Shown piece by piece: positions 14,455 through 22,736 of a stretch of 24,552 nucleotides of DNA. The stretch lies in NCBI GenBank assembly GCA_019136335.1, contig JAGVUK010000220.1, positions 1 to 24,552 of the forward strand, read 5' to 3'. Both the position numbers and the translations under genes were made by a program. Under the pieces are notes generated by a model. That model searched no databases. It was given only the letters and a program-made list of their open reading frames with translations, and was not told the origin of the DNA. This DNA is from Methanomicrobiales archaeon. GTDB lineage: Archaea; Halobacteriota; Methanomicrobia; Methanomicrobiales; Methanoculleaceae. The number at the start of each line of letters is the position of its first letter. Position 1 is the first letter of the stretch.

Positions 14455-15231
14455 ATGAACCGACAGACACAGAAACGACTACTCGGCATCGCAGCGCTCG
14501 TTACCGCGGCGGTGATCTGGCAGATCATAGCCGAATACGTGGTAGGACGATCGTTCATCCTCCCGAGCGTCACCGACGTCGCCGGCGCCTTCGCAGACCT
14601 CCTCACCTCCGGCACCCTCCTCGCCGATATCGCAGTAAGCCTTGAACATTTCGGGATCGGGCTCCTTGCGGCGTTCCTCCTCGGCGTCCCCATCGGGATC
14701 ATCATGGGATGGTTCCGGGTGGCGGACTACCTCCTCGACCCGATCATCGAGATCCTCCGCCCCATCCCGCCGCTCGCCTGGATTCCCTTCGCCATCATCT
14801 GGTTCGGGCTCACCACCCAGGCGGCGGGGTTCGTCATCTTCGCGGGAGCCTTCTTCCCGATCCTGACCGCGACCTACTCCGGGTTCCGCGACGTCCCGAA
14901 GGTCTTTGTCGAGGCGGGGAAGGTGCTCGGGTGCGACACCTCGTTTGAGCTGATCCGCTACGTCGCCCTCCCCGCCGCCGTCCCGGCGATAGCCTCCGGG
15001 ATCAGGATCGCGATGGGCGTCGGGTGGATGTGCCTCGTGGCCGCCGAGATGTTCGGCGTATCGAGTTACGGCCTCGGCTACCAGCTCTGGCACAACTACT
15101 ACCTCCACCAGATGCCCAACGTCGTCGTCTACATGCTGATCCTTGGCTTTGCGGGCCTCATCATCGACCGCATCTTCCGGAACTACGTGGACGGGCAGCT
15201 CCTCCGGTGGCGGGCAGGGGAGGTGGCCTGA
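14455..15231 (+). CDS. ABC transporter permease (SsuC/TauC-like)
   Basis: The 258-residue inner-membrane permease has about six hydrophobic segments, beginning with LLGIAALVTAAVIWQIIAEYVVG and including FGIGLLAAFLLGVPIGIIMGW. The cytoplasmic EAA loop that contacts the ATPase is seen as EAGKVLGCDTSFELIRYVALPAAVPAIASGI (from Glu153), and the DPIIEILRPIPPLAWIPFAIIWFG stretch is characteristic of the NitT/TauT group. It forms the channel for the substrate delivered by the upstream lipoprotein. The stop TGA ends one base before the ATG of the ATPase gene. Confidence 0.9.
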   Translation: MNRQTQKRLLGIAALVTAAVIWQIIAEYVVGRSFILPSVTDVAGAFADLLTSGTLLADIAVSLEHFGIGLLAAFLLGVPIGIIMGWFRVADYLLDPIIEILRPIPPLAWIPFAIIWFGLTTQAAGFVIFAGAFFPILTATYSGFRDVPKVFVEAGKVLGCDTSFELIRYVALPAAVPAIASGIRIAMGVGWMCLVAAEMFGVSSYGLGYQLWHNYYLHQMPNVVVYMLILGFAGLIIDRIFRNYVDGQLLRWRAGEVA

Positions 15232-15232
15232 T

Positions 15233-15994
15233 ATGAGCGGTGTTTCAATACAGGGCCTCGGCAAAGCCTTCCAAAAGGAGGACGGCACCGCCACGCAGGC
15301 ACTTTCAGGCGTCGACCTTGAGATCCGGGACGAAGAGTTCGTCTGCCTCGTCGGGCCGTCGGGGTGCGGGAAGACGACACTCTTACGGATCATCGCGGGG
15401 CTTGAGACCGCGACCACCGGGAAGGTGACCGTCGACGGCCGCCCGGTCACCGGCCCGGACCCGAAGCGGGGGATGGTCTTTCAGGAGTACTCCCTCTTCC
15501 CCTGGCGGCGGGTGATCGACAACGTCGCCTTCGGCCTCGAGATGAAGGGCGTCGCAAAGGAGGAGCGCCGGAAGACAGCCGATCGTTACATCGAGATGGT
15601 CGGCCTCTCCCAGTTCCGGGACGCCTACCCCTACGAACTCTCCGGCGGGATGCGGCAGCGCGTGGCGATAGCCCGGGCGCTCGCAAACGATCCTGACGTC
15701 CTCCTCATGGACGAACCGTTCGGGGCGCTGGACGCCCAGACCCGGAACCGGATGCAGAGAGAACTCCTCTCCCTCTGGGATGAGACGAAACAGACGATCG
15801 TCTTCGTCACCCACAGCGTCGACGAGGCGGTCTACCTCTCCGATCGGATCATCGTCCTCTCTCCAAGGCCAGGGACGGTCCGGGAGGTCATCGAGATCCC
15901 CTGGTCGCGGCCGCGGGACCGCACCAGCGCCGACTTTGCGGAGGTCCGCCGGCGGGTGCTTGACATGATCAACGAGACCGGAAACGCCCAGTAA
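15233..15994 (+). CDS. ABC transporter ATP-binding protein (SsuB/TauB-like)
   Basis: The 253-residue ATPase has Walker A GPSGCGKTT (residues 41-49), the Q-loop VFQEYSLFPW, the signature LSGGMRQR (from Leu136), Walker B LLMDEPFGALD (residues 157-167) and the switch His in VTHSVDEA. It energises import through the permease encoded just upstream. The ATG at 15233 is chosen because it lies directly after the permease stop and because the preceding in-frame codons are permease coding sequence. The NitT/TauT subgroup is indicated by the whole operon, not by this subunit alone. Confidence 0.93.
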   Translation: MSGVSIQGLGKAFQKEDGTATQALSGVDLEIRDEEFVCLVGPSGCGKTTLLRIIAGLETATTGKVTVDGRPVTGPDPKRGMVFQEYSLFPWRRVIDNVAFGLEMKGVAKEERRKTADRYIEMVGLSQFRDAYPYELSGGMRQRVAIARALANDPDVLLMDEPFGALDAQTRNRMQRELLSLWDETKQTIVFVTHSVDEAVYLSDRIIVLSPRPGTVREVIEIPWSRPRDRTSADFAEVRRRVLDMINETGNAQ

Positions 15995-16016
15995 GGTTTA
16001 TTAAAGGAAATCCCCA

Positions 16017-16026
16017 TTTTATAAAG
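16017..16026 (+). promoter_or_regulatory. TATA box for the L10e gene
   Basis: TTTTATAAAG lies 30-39 bases before the ATG at 16056. CAGGAG, nine bases upstream of that ATG, is the ribosome site. Confidence 0.5.
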
Positions 16027-16055
16027 CACCCATAGATCGGCAGGAGTTTTTAACG

Positions 16056-16605
16056 ATGGTACGAAAACCAGCGAAGATGTACAGGAATCTCGCAAAGAAA
16101 GCATATACACGCAGGGAATACATGGGCGGCGTGCCGGGCAGCAACACGCAGGGAATACATGGGCGGCGTGCCGGGCAGCAAGATCGTGCAGTACGATATG
16201 GGCAACCTCAACCAGGACTTCCCGGTCGAGCTCTCCATCGTCGTCGAGGAGACCTGCCAGATACGCCACACGGCTCTTGAGGCCGCCCGTATCGGCATCA
16301 ACCGGCAGCTCTTGAAAGAGGTCGGGAGGGCAAACTATCACTTAAAGATCCGGACCTTCCCGCACCACGTTCTCCGTGAGAACAAGCAGGCAACCGGCGC
16401 AGGAGCGGATCGTGTCTCGGAAGGCATGCGTCTCGCCTTCGGGAAGGCCGTCGGCACCGCGGCGCGGGTCCAGAGCGGCCAGAAGGTCTTCTCCGTCTGG
16501 ACGACCCCCCAGTACGCTGAGAAGGCGAAGGCCTCCCTCCGGCGCGGCATCTACAAGATCCCGACCCCCGCACGGATCGTCGAAGAACGGGCAGCGGAAG
16601 CGTAG
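16056..16605 (+). pseudogene. rpl10e: Ribosomal protein L10e gene, frame broken by tandem duplication
   Basis: The large-subunit protein L10e (uL16 homologue), which binds 23S rRNA near the peptidyl-transferase centre, is split into two frames. The first (16056-16143) reads MVRKPAKMYRNLAKKAYTRR and on to GGVPGS; the second (from 16159) restarts at MGGVPGSKIVQYDMGNLNQD and continues to the normal C terminus (RIVEERAAEA). Deleting one copy of an exact 37-bp repeat restores a continuous 170-residue protein of normal family length. As written, translation from the proper ATG runs out of frame after the first copy. The protein is expected to be essential, so an assembly error or a minority variant is likely. 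Restart at the ATG at 16159 would lose the basic N-terminal 22 residues. Confidence 0.85.
16107..16180 (+). repeat. Exact 37-bp tandem duplication inside the L10e gene
   Basis: Copy one is 16107-16143 and copy two is 16144-16180, both starting ACACGCAGGG and ending CCGGGCAGCA, with no mismatch. Thirty-seven is not a multiple of three, so the duplication changes frame. Confidence 0.95.
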
Positions 16606-16679
16606 ACCTGCACAACGCCCCATCCTTTTTGCGAGGAGCAACCCGCAGAGGGCAGATTCGATACCGGCGGGAATATAGG

Positions 16680-16688
16680 TATTTATAG
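16680..16688 (+). promoter_or_regulatory. TATA box for the fum-kor-suc-dacZ cluster
   Basis: TATTTATAG is centred about 24-27 bases before the two adjacent ATG codons at 16708 and 16711, which predicts a leaderless mRNA. No other clear promoter is seen until 23545. Confidence 0.5.
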
Positions 16689-16707
16689 CCTCTTCCCACC
16701 AGTAATA

Positions 16708-17547
16708 ATGATGGTTCATCCGGCAGATTCGAAGCTCTCGTGCGCGCTCGCCAACGCCACAGAAAGAGCTCTTGCAGAGGCTGAGATCCGGCTCCCCACG
16801 GACGTCCTCGCGGCGATCCGGAGGGCGGCCGCGGTCGAGAGGAACGAGGTCGCCCGGCGGGAACTCGGCCATATCCTCGAGAACATCGCACTCGCCGAAG
16901 ATCTGCAGGTGCCGATCTGCCAGGATACCGGCGTGCCGGTGGTCTACCTCACCCTGCCTCCTGATATCGGGCTCTCGCCCTCGATCTTTCTCGGAGTGCG
17001 GGAAGGGGTGCGCCGGGCGACGGCCACAATTCCGCTCCGCCCGAACGTCGTGGATCCAGTCACCCGGGAGAACACCGGGGACAACACCGGCGCCGAGATG
17101 CCCGCCGTCCACGTGGCGCCCGGCGACCGGCTCACGGTGACCGTGCTCCCGAAGGGCGCGGGCTCCGAGAACGCATCGAGGATCGGGATGCTCCTCCCCT
17201 CGCAGGCGGCGGAGATCCCCCGATTTGTCGCGGAGACGATGCTCATCGCGGGCGGAAGGCCCTGCCCGCCGGTCTTCCTCGGCGTCGGGATCGGCGGGAC
17301 GTTCGACGTGGCGGCTGCGCTTGCAAAGGAGGCCCTGCTCCTCCCGGTCGACACCATGGACGACTACGAGCAGGAACTCTGCGACGCGGTGAACGCCCTC
17401 GGCATCGGGCCGATGGGCCTTGGGGGCGATACGACGGCGCTCGCGGTGAAGGTGAAGCGGGCGGACTGCCACACCGCATCCCTCCCGGTGGCGGTGAACG
17501 TCCAGTGCTGGGCCTGCCGCCGGGCGACCGTGGAGGTCAAACGATGA
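16708..17547 (+). CDS. fumA: Fumarate hydratase, class I, alpha subunit
   Basis: The 279-residue subunit belongs to the oxygen-sensitive [4Fe-4S] fumarase class that is split in two in archaea. The three cluster cysteines are expected at Cys71 (PICQDTGVP), Cys186 (GGRPCPPV) and Cys267 (VQCWACRR). The ENTGDNTGAEMP and GMGIGG-like GVGIGGTFD motifs belong to the family. It hydrates fumarate to malate or runs in reverse; in methanogens of this order it works in the reductive direction, malate to fumarate. The ATG at 16708 or 16711 could be the first codon of a leaderless mRNA. The stop overlaps the beta-subunit ATG by the ATGA tetranucleotide. Confidence 0.92.
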   Translation: MMVHPADSKLSCALANATERALAEAEIRLPTDVLAAIRRAAAVERNEVARRELGHILENIALAEDLQVPICQDTGVPVVYLTLPPDIGLSPSIFLGVREGVRRATATIPLRPNVVDPVTRENTGDNTGAEMPAVHVAPGDRLTVTVLPKGAGSENASRIGMLLPSQAAEIPRFVAETMLIAGGRPCPPVFLGVGIGGTFDVAAALAKEALLLPVDTMDDYEQELCDAVNALGIGPMGLGGDTTALAVKVKRADCHTASLPVAVNVQCWACRRATVEVKR

Positions 17548-18089
17548 TGCACCTTGCGACACCGCTCGGCGACGAGGTCCTCTCGCTCCGGGCAGGCGAC
17601 CAGGTCACCCTCTCCGGGACGATCTACACCGCCCGGGACGAGGCCCACCTCCGGATGATGGAGGAAGGCATCCCCTTTGATCCCAGGGGCGCCGTGGTCT
17701 ACCACTGCGGCCCGGTGGTGCAGGAGAGTCGGCTCGTCGTCGCCGGACCCACCACGTCCGCGCGGATGAACGCGCTCACGGGATTCCTCATCGACGCGGG
17801 CGTCCGCGCCCTCATCGGCAAAGGCGGGATGGGGCCGGAGGTGGTCAGGCAACTCCGGGGGCGCGCCGTCTACCTCGCGCTCACGGGGGGGTGCGCCGCC
17901 CTCGCCGCCGCCCGCATGAACCTCTCAGGCGTCTATTTTGAAGAACTCGGCATGGCCGAAGCGGTCTGGGTCATCGAGGCCGACCACCTGCCGCTGACGG
18001 TCGGGATCGACGCCCACGGCGGTGATCTCTTCGAGACAGTACGCGAGAAAGCGAAAACACAATTTCACAAGCGCTTCAATACTAGATAG
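17544..18089 (+). CDS. fumB: Fumarate hydratase, class I, beta subunit
   Basis: The 181-residue C-terminal subunit has the swivelling-domain signatures of class I fumarase: LRAGDQVTLSGTIYTARDEAHLR, FDPRGAVVYHCGPV, GPTTSARMN, ALIGKGGMG and TGGCAALAA. With the alpha subunit it completes the active site. Start ATG overlaps the alpha-subunit stop (ATGA); a second ATG immediately follows, and either could serve. The gene ends 11 bases before korD, keeping the fumarase pair in one transcript with the 2-oxoglutarate oxidoreductase genes. Confidence 0.92.
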   Translation: MMHLATPLGDEVLSLRAGDQVTLSGTIYTARDEAHLRMMEEGIPFDPRGAVVYHCGPVVQESRLVVAGPTTSARMNALTGFLIDAGVRALIGKGGMGPEVVRQLRGRAVYLALTGGCAALAAARMNLSGVYFEELGMAEAVWVIEADHLPLTVGIDAHGGDLFETVREKAKTQFHKRFNTR

Positions 18090-18100
18090 GATACCGTCTC

Positions 18101-18373
18101 ATGAAACTCGTCATCGATGAAAGCCGCTGCAAAGGGTGCAACCTCTGCGTGCTGGTCTGCCCCTACGGGATCTTTCGCGAAGGGACGGAACTCAACAGCC
18201 GGGGGATCGTCTCCCCGGTCCTCGACCGCCCCGAGCGGTGCACGAACTGCAGGCTGCAAGCCCTCTACGGGCGGATGCTCTGCGGAGTCTGCCACATGAT
18301 CTGCCCCGACCAGGCGATCGCCTGGGTCGAGGAGAGACCGTTTGAGCCGCACCGGGTGGAGGTGGAGTTTTGA
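18101..18373 (+). CDS. korD: 2-oxoglutarate:ferredoxin oxidoreductase, delta (ferredoxin) subunit
   Basis: The 90-residue iron-sulfur subunit has one classical cluster site CKGCNLCVLVCP (residues 10-21) and a second, stretched site, CTNCRLQALYG followed by CGVCHMICP, where the gap between the second and third Cys is 11 residues longer than in a standard 2[4Fe-4S] ferredoxin. That insertion is a feature I associate with archaeal KorD. It passes electrons between ferredoxin and the TPP subunit. Its stop overlaps the TTG start of korA. Confidence 0.9.
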   Translation: MKLVIDESRCKGCNLCVLVCPYGIFREGTELNSRGIVSPVLDRPERCTNCRLQALYGRMLCGVCHMICPDQAIAWVEERPFEPHRVEVEF

Positions 18374-19470
18374 GCAGAGTTGAGTTCATGCAGGGGAATG
18401 CCGCCTGCGCGGAGGGCGCGCTCGCCGCCGGGTGCCGGTTCTTCGGCGGCTACCCGATCACGCCGTCGACCGAGATCGCCGAGACCATGGCCCGGAGGCT
18501 CCCGAAGGCCGGCGGGGTCTTCATATCCATGGAAGACGAACTCGCGAGCATCGCCGCGGTGATCGGCGCCGCCTGGACGGGAGTCCGGGCCATGACCGCG
18601 ACAAGCGGCCCGGGGTTTTCGCTGATGATGGAGAACATCGGCTACGCGGCCATGACCGAGACGCCGTGCGTCATCGTCAACGTCCAGCGGGGCGGCCCGA
18701 GCACTGGCCAGCCGACGCGGGCGGCGCAGGGCGATATGCTCCAGTGCCGGTTCGGGTCGCACGGCGACTACAGCATCATCGCGCTCACCCCGAACTCCGT
18801 CCAGGAGATGTTCGACCTGACGGTGAAGGCGTTTAACCTCGCCGACCGGTTCAGGGTTCCCACCTTCCTGATGACCGACGAGATCGTCGGCCACATGCGG
18901 GAGCGGGTGACCATCCCAGACTCGGTCGAGGTCACCCCCCGTCACCCGCTCGCTGAAGGGAGCCTCCCGTTCGAGGCCGGCGACGACGGCGTCCCGGGGT
19001 TTGCACCCTTCGGCTCGGGGCGATCGGTCCACGTGACCGGGCTCACCCACGATGAGCGGGGCTACCCGGACACGACCGATCCCGCGGCGCACGACCGGCT
19101 GGTGCAGAGACTCGTCGCCAAGGTCGAGTCGGCCCGCCGCGATATCGCCGACTACGAGGTCGTAAACCCCGATGCCAGGACGGTCTTTGTCACCTACGGC
19201 CCCCCGTCCCGGACGGTCGAGCAGGTGATGCGCGACCACCCCGACGAATCTGTCGGCCACCTCCGGCTCAGGGTCGTCTGGCCGTTCCCGGAGTTCGCTC
19301 TCGAGGAGTTCCCGAACGCGAAAACCTTTCTCGTGCCGGAACTGAACATGGGCCAGATGGTGCGGGAAGTCCAGCGCCACGTCGACCGGCCGGTCGTCTT
19401 GATCCCGAAGATCGGGGGAGAACTCCACACCCCCGCCGAACTCGTGCGGGCCCTGGAGGTGCACCGATGA
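18370..19470 (+). CDS. korA: 2-oxoglutarate:ferredoxin oxidoreductase, alpha subunit
   Basis: The 366-residue subunit opens with EFMQGNAACAEGALAAGCRFFGGYPITPSTEIAE, the conserved pyrimidine-binding domain of 2-oxoacid oxidoreductases, followed by MEDELASIAAVIGAAWTGVRAMTATSGPGFSLM and a QRGGPSTGQPTR motif typical of the 2-oxoglutarate/branched-chain group. The C-terminal domain (KTFLVPELNMGQM) is intact. The start is taken as TTG at 18370, overlapping the korD stop, because it keeps the usual residues before EFMQGN; an ATG at 18388 is the alternative. The complex carboxylates succinyl-CoA to 2-oxoglutarate with reduced ferredoxin in methanogens. Confidence 0.93.
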   Translation: MSRVEFMQGNAACAEGALAAGCRFFGGYPITPSTEIAETMARRLPKAGGVFISMEDELASIAAVIGAAWTGVRAMTATSGPGFSLMMENIGYAAMTETPCVIVNVQRGGPSTGQPTRAAQGDMLQCRFGSHGDYSIIALTPNSVQEMFDLTVKAFNLADRFRVPTFLMTDEIVGHMRERVTIPDSVEVTPRHPLAEGSLPFEAGDDGVPGFAPFGSGRSVHVTGLTHDERGYPDTTDPAAHDRLVQRLVAKVESARRDIADYEVVNPDARTVFVTYGPPSRTVEQVMRDHPDESVGHLRLRVVWPFPEFALEEFPNAKTFLVPELNMGQMVREVQRHVDRPVVLIPKIGGELHTPAELVRALEVHR

Positions 19471-20255
19471 TCGCGCCCGACTGGTTCAGGGAAGACCGCC
19501 TGCCCCACATCTACTGCACCGGGTGCGGCAACGGGACGGTCATCAACTGCACCCTCGCCGCGGTGGAGGAGATGGGCTGGAAGCGGGACGAGACGGTCTT
19601 CGTCTCCGGGATCGGGTGCTCTTCCCGCGCTCCCGGCTACATCCTCACCGACTCGCTGCACACCACCCACGGGCGGGCGCTCGCGTTCGCCACCGGGGTG
19701 AAGATGGCGCGGCCCGACTTCAACGTCGTCGTCTTCACAGGCGACGGAGACCTTGCCGCCATCGGCGGCAACCACTTCATCCACGCCTGCCGCCGGAACG
19801 TGGACATGACCGTCGTCTGCATGAACAACCATATCTACGGCATGACCGGCGGCCAGGGGAGCCCGACCACCCCACCGGGAGCCATATCGACGACGACGCC
19901 CTACGGGGCGAGCGAACCGGCCTTCGACCTCGCGGAACTCGCTGTCGCCGCCGGCGCAAACTACGTCGCCCGCTGGACGTCCTACCACGTCAAGGAGCTC
20001 ACGAAGGCCGTCGCGGCCGGGATGCAGACGCCGGGGCTTGCCTTTATCGAGGTGAGGACCCAGTGCCCGACAAACTACGGCCGCCACAACAAACTCCGGA
20101 GCGTCCCGGCCATGATCGAGCACCTCCGGAGCCACGCGATGCTTGTCGAGAAGCGCGACCGCCTGGTCCGGGAAGGAAGGCCGGTCCCGGAGGACACCTT
20201 CACCGTCGGGGAACTGGTCCGGCGGAACCGGCCGGCGATGGGAGTGAGACGATGA
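19467..20255 (+). CDS. korB: 2-oxoglutarate:ferredoxin oxidoreductase, beta (TPP) subunit
   Basis: The 262-residue beta subunit binds thiamine diphosphate. It shows HIYCTGCGNGTVIN, SGIGCSSRAPGYILTDSLHTTHGRALAFATG, the TPP/Mg motif GDGDLAAIGGNHFIHACRRN with downstream NNHIYGMTGGQ, and the CPTNYGR segment typical of Kor rather than pyruvate enzymes. Start and stop are both ATGA overlaps with korA and korC, so the subunits are made together. Confidence 0.94.
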   Translation: MIAPDWFREDRLPHIYCTGCGNGTVINCTLAAVEEMGWKRDETVFVSGIGCSSRAPGYILTDSLHTTHGRALAFATGVKMARPDFNVVVFTGDGDLAAIGGNHFIHACRRNVDMTVVCMNNHIYGMTGGQGSPTTPPGAISTTTPYGASEPAFDLAELAVAAGANYVARWTSYHVKELTKAVAAGMQTPGLAFIEVRTQCPTNYGRHNKLRSVPAMIEHLRSHAMLVEKRDRLVREGRPVPEDTFTVGELVRRNRPAMGVRR

Positions 20256-20791
20256 GGCACGAAGTCAGGTTCTCGGGATACGGCGGACAGGGGATCATCC
20301 TCTCCGCGGTCATCCTCGGGCGGGCGGCGGCGCTCTACGATGGGAAGTATGCCGTCCAGACACAGGTCTACGGCCCGGAGGCCCGGGGCGGGGCCTCGAT
20401 GGGGCAGGTGGTGATCGACGATGCGCCGATCCTCTATCCCGAGGTGACCGACCCCGACATCTACGTCATCATGTCCCAGCAGGGGTTTGAGAAGTACGGG
20501 GTCCGGGCCCGACCGGACGCGGTCATGCTCCTCGATACCGACCTCGTCCGGTCCCGCCCGGGCTGCCGCTACTGTGAGGTCCCGGCGACGGCGGAAGCAA
20601 AAGGCGTCCTCGGCCGGGAGATTGTTGCAAACATCGTGATGATCGGCGCCCTCGTGACCGCAACCGGGGTCGTGAGCAGGGAGGCGATCGAGCGTGCGGT
20701 GCTCGACAGCGTCCCAAAGGGCACCGAGAACCTGAACTCAAAAGCATTGAAACGCGGATTTGAACTCGGAGAGCGAGCGTGTAATTTATGA
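20252..20791 (+). CDS. korC: 2-oxoglutarate:ferredoxin oxidoreductase, gamma subunit
   Basis: The 179-residue gamma subunit starts VRFSGYGGQGIILSAVILGRAA and carries QTQVYGPEARGGASMGQVVID, both hallmarks of the gamma domain of 2-oxoacid:ferredoxin oxidoreductases. Its ATG overlaps the korB stop and its stop overlaps the sucC start, both as ATGA. With KorA, KorB and KorD it completes the four-subunit enzyme, next to sucCD that supply its substrate succinyl-CoA. Confidence 0.94.
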   Translation: MRHEVRFSGYGGQGIILSAVILGRAAALYDGKYAVQTQVYGPEARGGASMGQVVIDDAPILYPEVTDPDIYVIMSQQGFEKYGVRARPDAVMLLDTDLVRSRPGCRYCEVPATAEAKGVLGREIVANIVMIGALVTATGVVSREAIERAVLDSVPKGTENLNSKALKRGFELGERACNL

Positions 20792-21873
20792 AACTACTGG
20801 AATACGAGGCAAAACAGATCTTTTCAAAGTACGGCATTCCGGTCCCGAAGGGGGCACTCATACGGGCGCCCGAAGAGGTCGCGGCACACCTGCCGGAACT
20901 CGGCGGCGCCGTGGTGCTGAAAGCGCAGGTGGACGTCGGCGGCCGGGGGAAGGCCGGCGGCGTCCTCTTCGCTGAAGGCGCGACGGCGGTCGTGACCGCC
21001 CGGGATCTCTTTGCGCGGGAGATCAAGGGTGTCCCAGTCAGGGAGATCCTCGTCGAGGAGCGCCTGGCGATCGAGCACGAGTACTACGTCAGCATCGCCA
21101 TCGACCGGTCGAGCCGGCAGCCGGTGGTCCTCTTTGCCGACGCCGGCGGCGTGGAGATCGAGAACGCGGCGCAGGCTGATGAGTCCGCCGTGAGGAGGGT
21201 CGTCGTATCGCCGCTCCTCCGCGAGATCCCGCCGTTTTTGATGCGCGAACTCCTCGGCGGGGCCCCAAAAGAACTCGCCCCCGTCATCAACAGCCTCTAC
21301 CGCGCGTTCCAGCAGAAAGACGCCATGCTTGCTGAGATCAACCCGCTCGTGACGACGCCGCGGGGGGTCTACGCAGCAGACGCGAAACTCATCATCGACG
21401 ACAACGCCCTCGCCCGCCAGGGGATAGCGGTCAACCGCGACCTCTCGGAGCGCGAGCGCGAGGCCGAGAAGCACGGGTTCTCCTACGTGGAACTGGACGG
21501 GACCATCGGGGTCATCGGGAACGGCGCCGGGCTCACGATGTCGACACTCGATCTCATCGAGTACTACCGCGGCCGGGCGGCGAACTTCCTCGACGTCGGC
21601 GGCGGCGCCGACCAGGAGCGCGTGATGCACGCCGTCCGGCTCGTCGCGAGCATGCCCGGGGTAGCGGTGATCGTGGTCAACCTCCTCGGGGGCATCACCC
21701 GGTGCGACGAGGTGGCGAAGGGTATCATCGCCGCCGATGTTTTGCCGACGGTCATCGTCCGGATGGCCGGGACGAACGAGGAGGAAGGGCGGCGGCTGCT
21801 CGGCAAGCACGGCTACCGTATGCTTGAGAGCATGGATGCGGCCGTCCGGGCGGCGATGGGGGTCGCATCATGA
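20788..21873 (+). CDS. sucC: Succinyl-CoA synthetase, beta subunit
   Basis: The 361-residue subunit has the N-terminal ATP-grasp domain (LLEYEAKQIFSKYGIPVPKGA, VVLKAQVDVGGRGKAGGV, EINPLV) and the C-terminal CoA-ligase domain with VGGGADQERV and VNLLGGITRCDEVAKGI. Succinate, CoA and ATP (or GTP) give succinyl-CoA, which KorABCD then carboxylates. The length is slightly below the bacterial norm of about 388, usual for archaea. ATGA overlaps join it to korC and sucD. Confidence 0.93.
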   Translation: MKLLEYEAKQIFSKYGIPVPKGALIRAPEEVAAHLPELGGAVVLKAQVDVGGRGKAGGVLFAEGATAVVTARDLFAREIKGVPVREILVEERLAIEHEYYVSIAIDRSSRQPVVLFADAGGVEIENAAQADESAVRRVVVSPLLREIPPFLMRELLGGAPKELAPVINSLYRAFQQKDAMLAEINPLVTTPRGVYAADAKLIIDDNALARQGIAVNRDLSEREREAEKHGFSYVELDGTIGVIGNGAGLTMSTLDLIEYYRGRAANFLDVGGGADQERVMHAVRLVASMPGVAVIVVNLLGGITRCDEVAKGIIAADVLPTVIVRMAGTNEEEGRRLLGKHGYRMLESMDAAVRAAMGVAS

Positions 21874-22736
21874 TCTACGGAGACAAAACCCTCGGGGTGA
21901 TCGTCCAGAACATCACCGGCAGGCAGGGAAGGTTCCACACGGAACTGATGAACGCCTACGCGCGCGAGGTCGGCGGCCGGGGCGTCGTCGCCGGGGTCGC
22001 GCCCGGAAAGGGCGGGCAGGAAGTCCACGGCGTGCCGGTCTATAACACCGTAAAGGAGGCGCTCCGGGAGCACGACGCGACCGCAAGCGTCGTCTTCGTC
22101 CCGGCGGCGCACGCGCTCGACTCGATCATGGAGGCGGCGCACGCCGGGATCGGGCTTTGTGTCGTCATCACCGAGCACATCCCGGTCCATGACGCCATGT
22201 TGGCAGTCGCCTACGCGAAACTCCACGACTGCACGGTCATCGGCCCGAACTGCCCCGGGCTTCTCTCGCCGGGAGAGTGCAAACTCGGCATCATGCCGGC
22301 CCACCTTGCCGCCCGCGGAGAGGTCGGCGTCGTCTCCCGGAGCGGCACCCTCACCTACGAGGTGGTCGACGAACTCACCCGCGCCGGCATCGGCCAGAGC
22401 ACGGTGGTCGGGATCGGCGGCGATCCCGTGATCGGCCAGACGTTCGTGGACGTGCTCGCGCGGTTCGAGGACGACCCCCGGACAAAGGCCGTCGTCGTCA
22501 TCGGCGAGGTGGGCGGCAACCTCGAAGAGGAGGGGGTCCGGTCGACCAGCCTCCCGGTCGTCACCTACATCGCCGGCGTGAGCGCGCCCCCTGAGAAAAG
22601 GATGGGCCACGCGGGTGCGATCATCGAGGGCGGCGAGGGCGACGCACGATCCAAGGTGCGGCGCCTTGCCGCCCTCGGGATAGCGGTCGCGTCCCGGCCC
22701 TCGGAGATACCGGGGCTGATCCGCGAGGTGTTATGA
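21870..22736 (+). CDS. sucD: Succinyl-CoA synthetase, alpha subunit
   Basis: The 288-residue subunit has the CoA-binding Rossmann domain (VIVQNITGRQGRFHTELM, VAGVAPGKGGQEVHGVPVYNTV), the IGPNCPGLLSPGECKLGIMP segment and the phosphohistidine loop RMGHAGAI with His247 as the expected phosphorylated residue. It pairs with SucC. The ATGA overlap with dacZ at its 3' end ties c-di-AMP synthesis to this operon. Confidence 0.94.
   Translation: MIYGDKTLGVIVQNITGRQGRFHTELMNAYAREVGGRGVVAGVAPGKGGQEVHGVPVYNTVKEALREHDATASVVFVPAAHALDSIMEAAHAGIGLCVVITEHIPVHDAMLAVAYAKLHDCTVIGPNCPGLLSPGECKLGIMPAHLAARGEVGVVSRSGTLTYEVVDELTRAGIGQSTVVGIGGDPVIGQTFVDVLARFEDDPRTKAVVVIGEVGGNLEEEGVRSTSLPVVTYIAGVSAPPEKRMGHAGAIIEGGEGDARSKVRRLAALGIAVASRPSEIPGLIREVL

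Noticed and set aside
13340..14470. Minus-strand 376-codon frame opposite the binding-protein gene.
   Set aside because: No recognisable motif; the plus strand has a signal peptide, lipobox and full binding-protein fold with a ribosome site.
16107..16180. The 37-bp repeat pair as the beginning of a CRISPR array.
   Set aside because: The two copies are directly adjacent without a spacer and lie inside a ribosomal protein gene.
16056..16280. Programmed frameshifting in the L10e gene.
   Set aside because: The frame change is fully explained by an exact duplication; there is no slippery site or downstream structure, and L10e is not known to be frameshifted.
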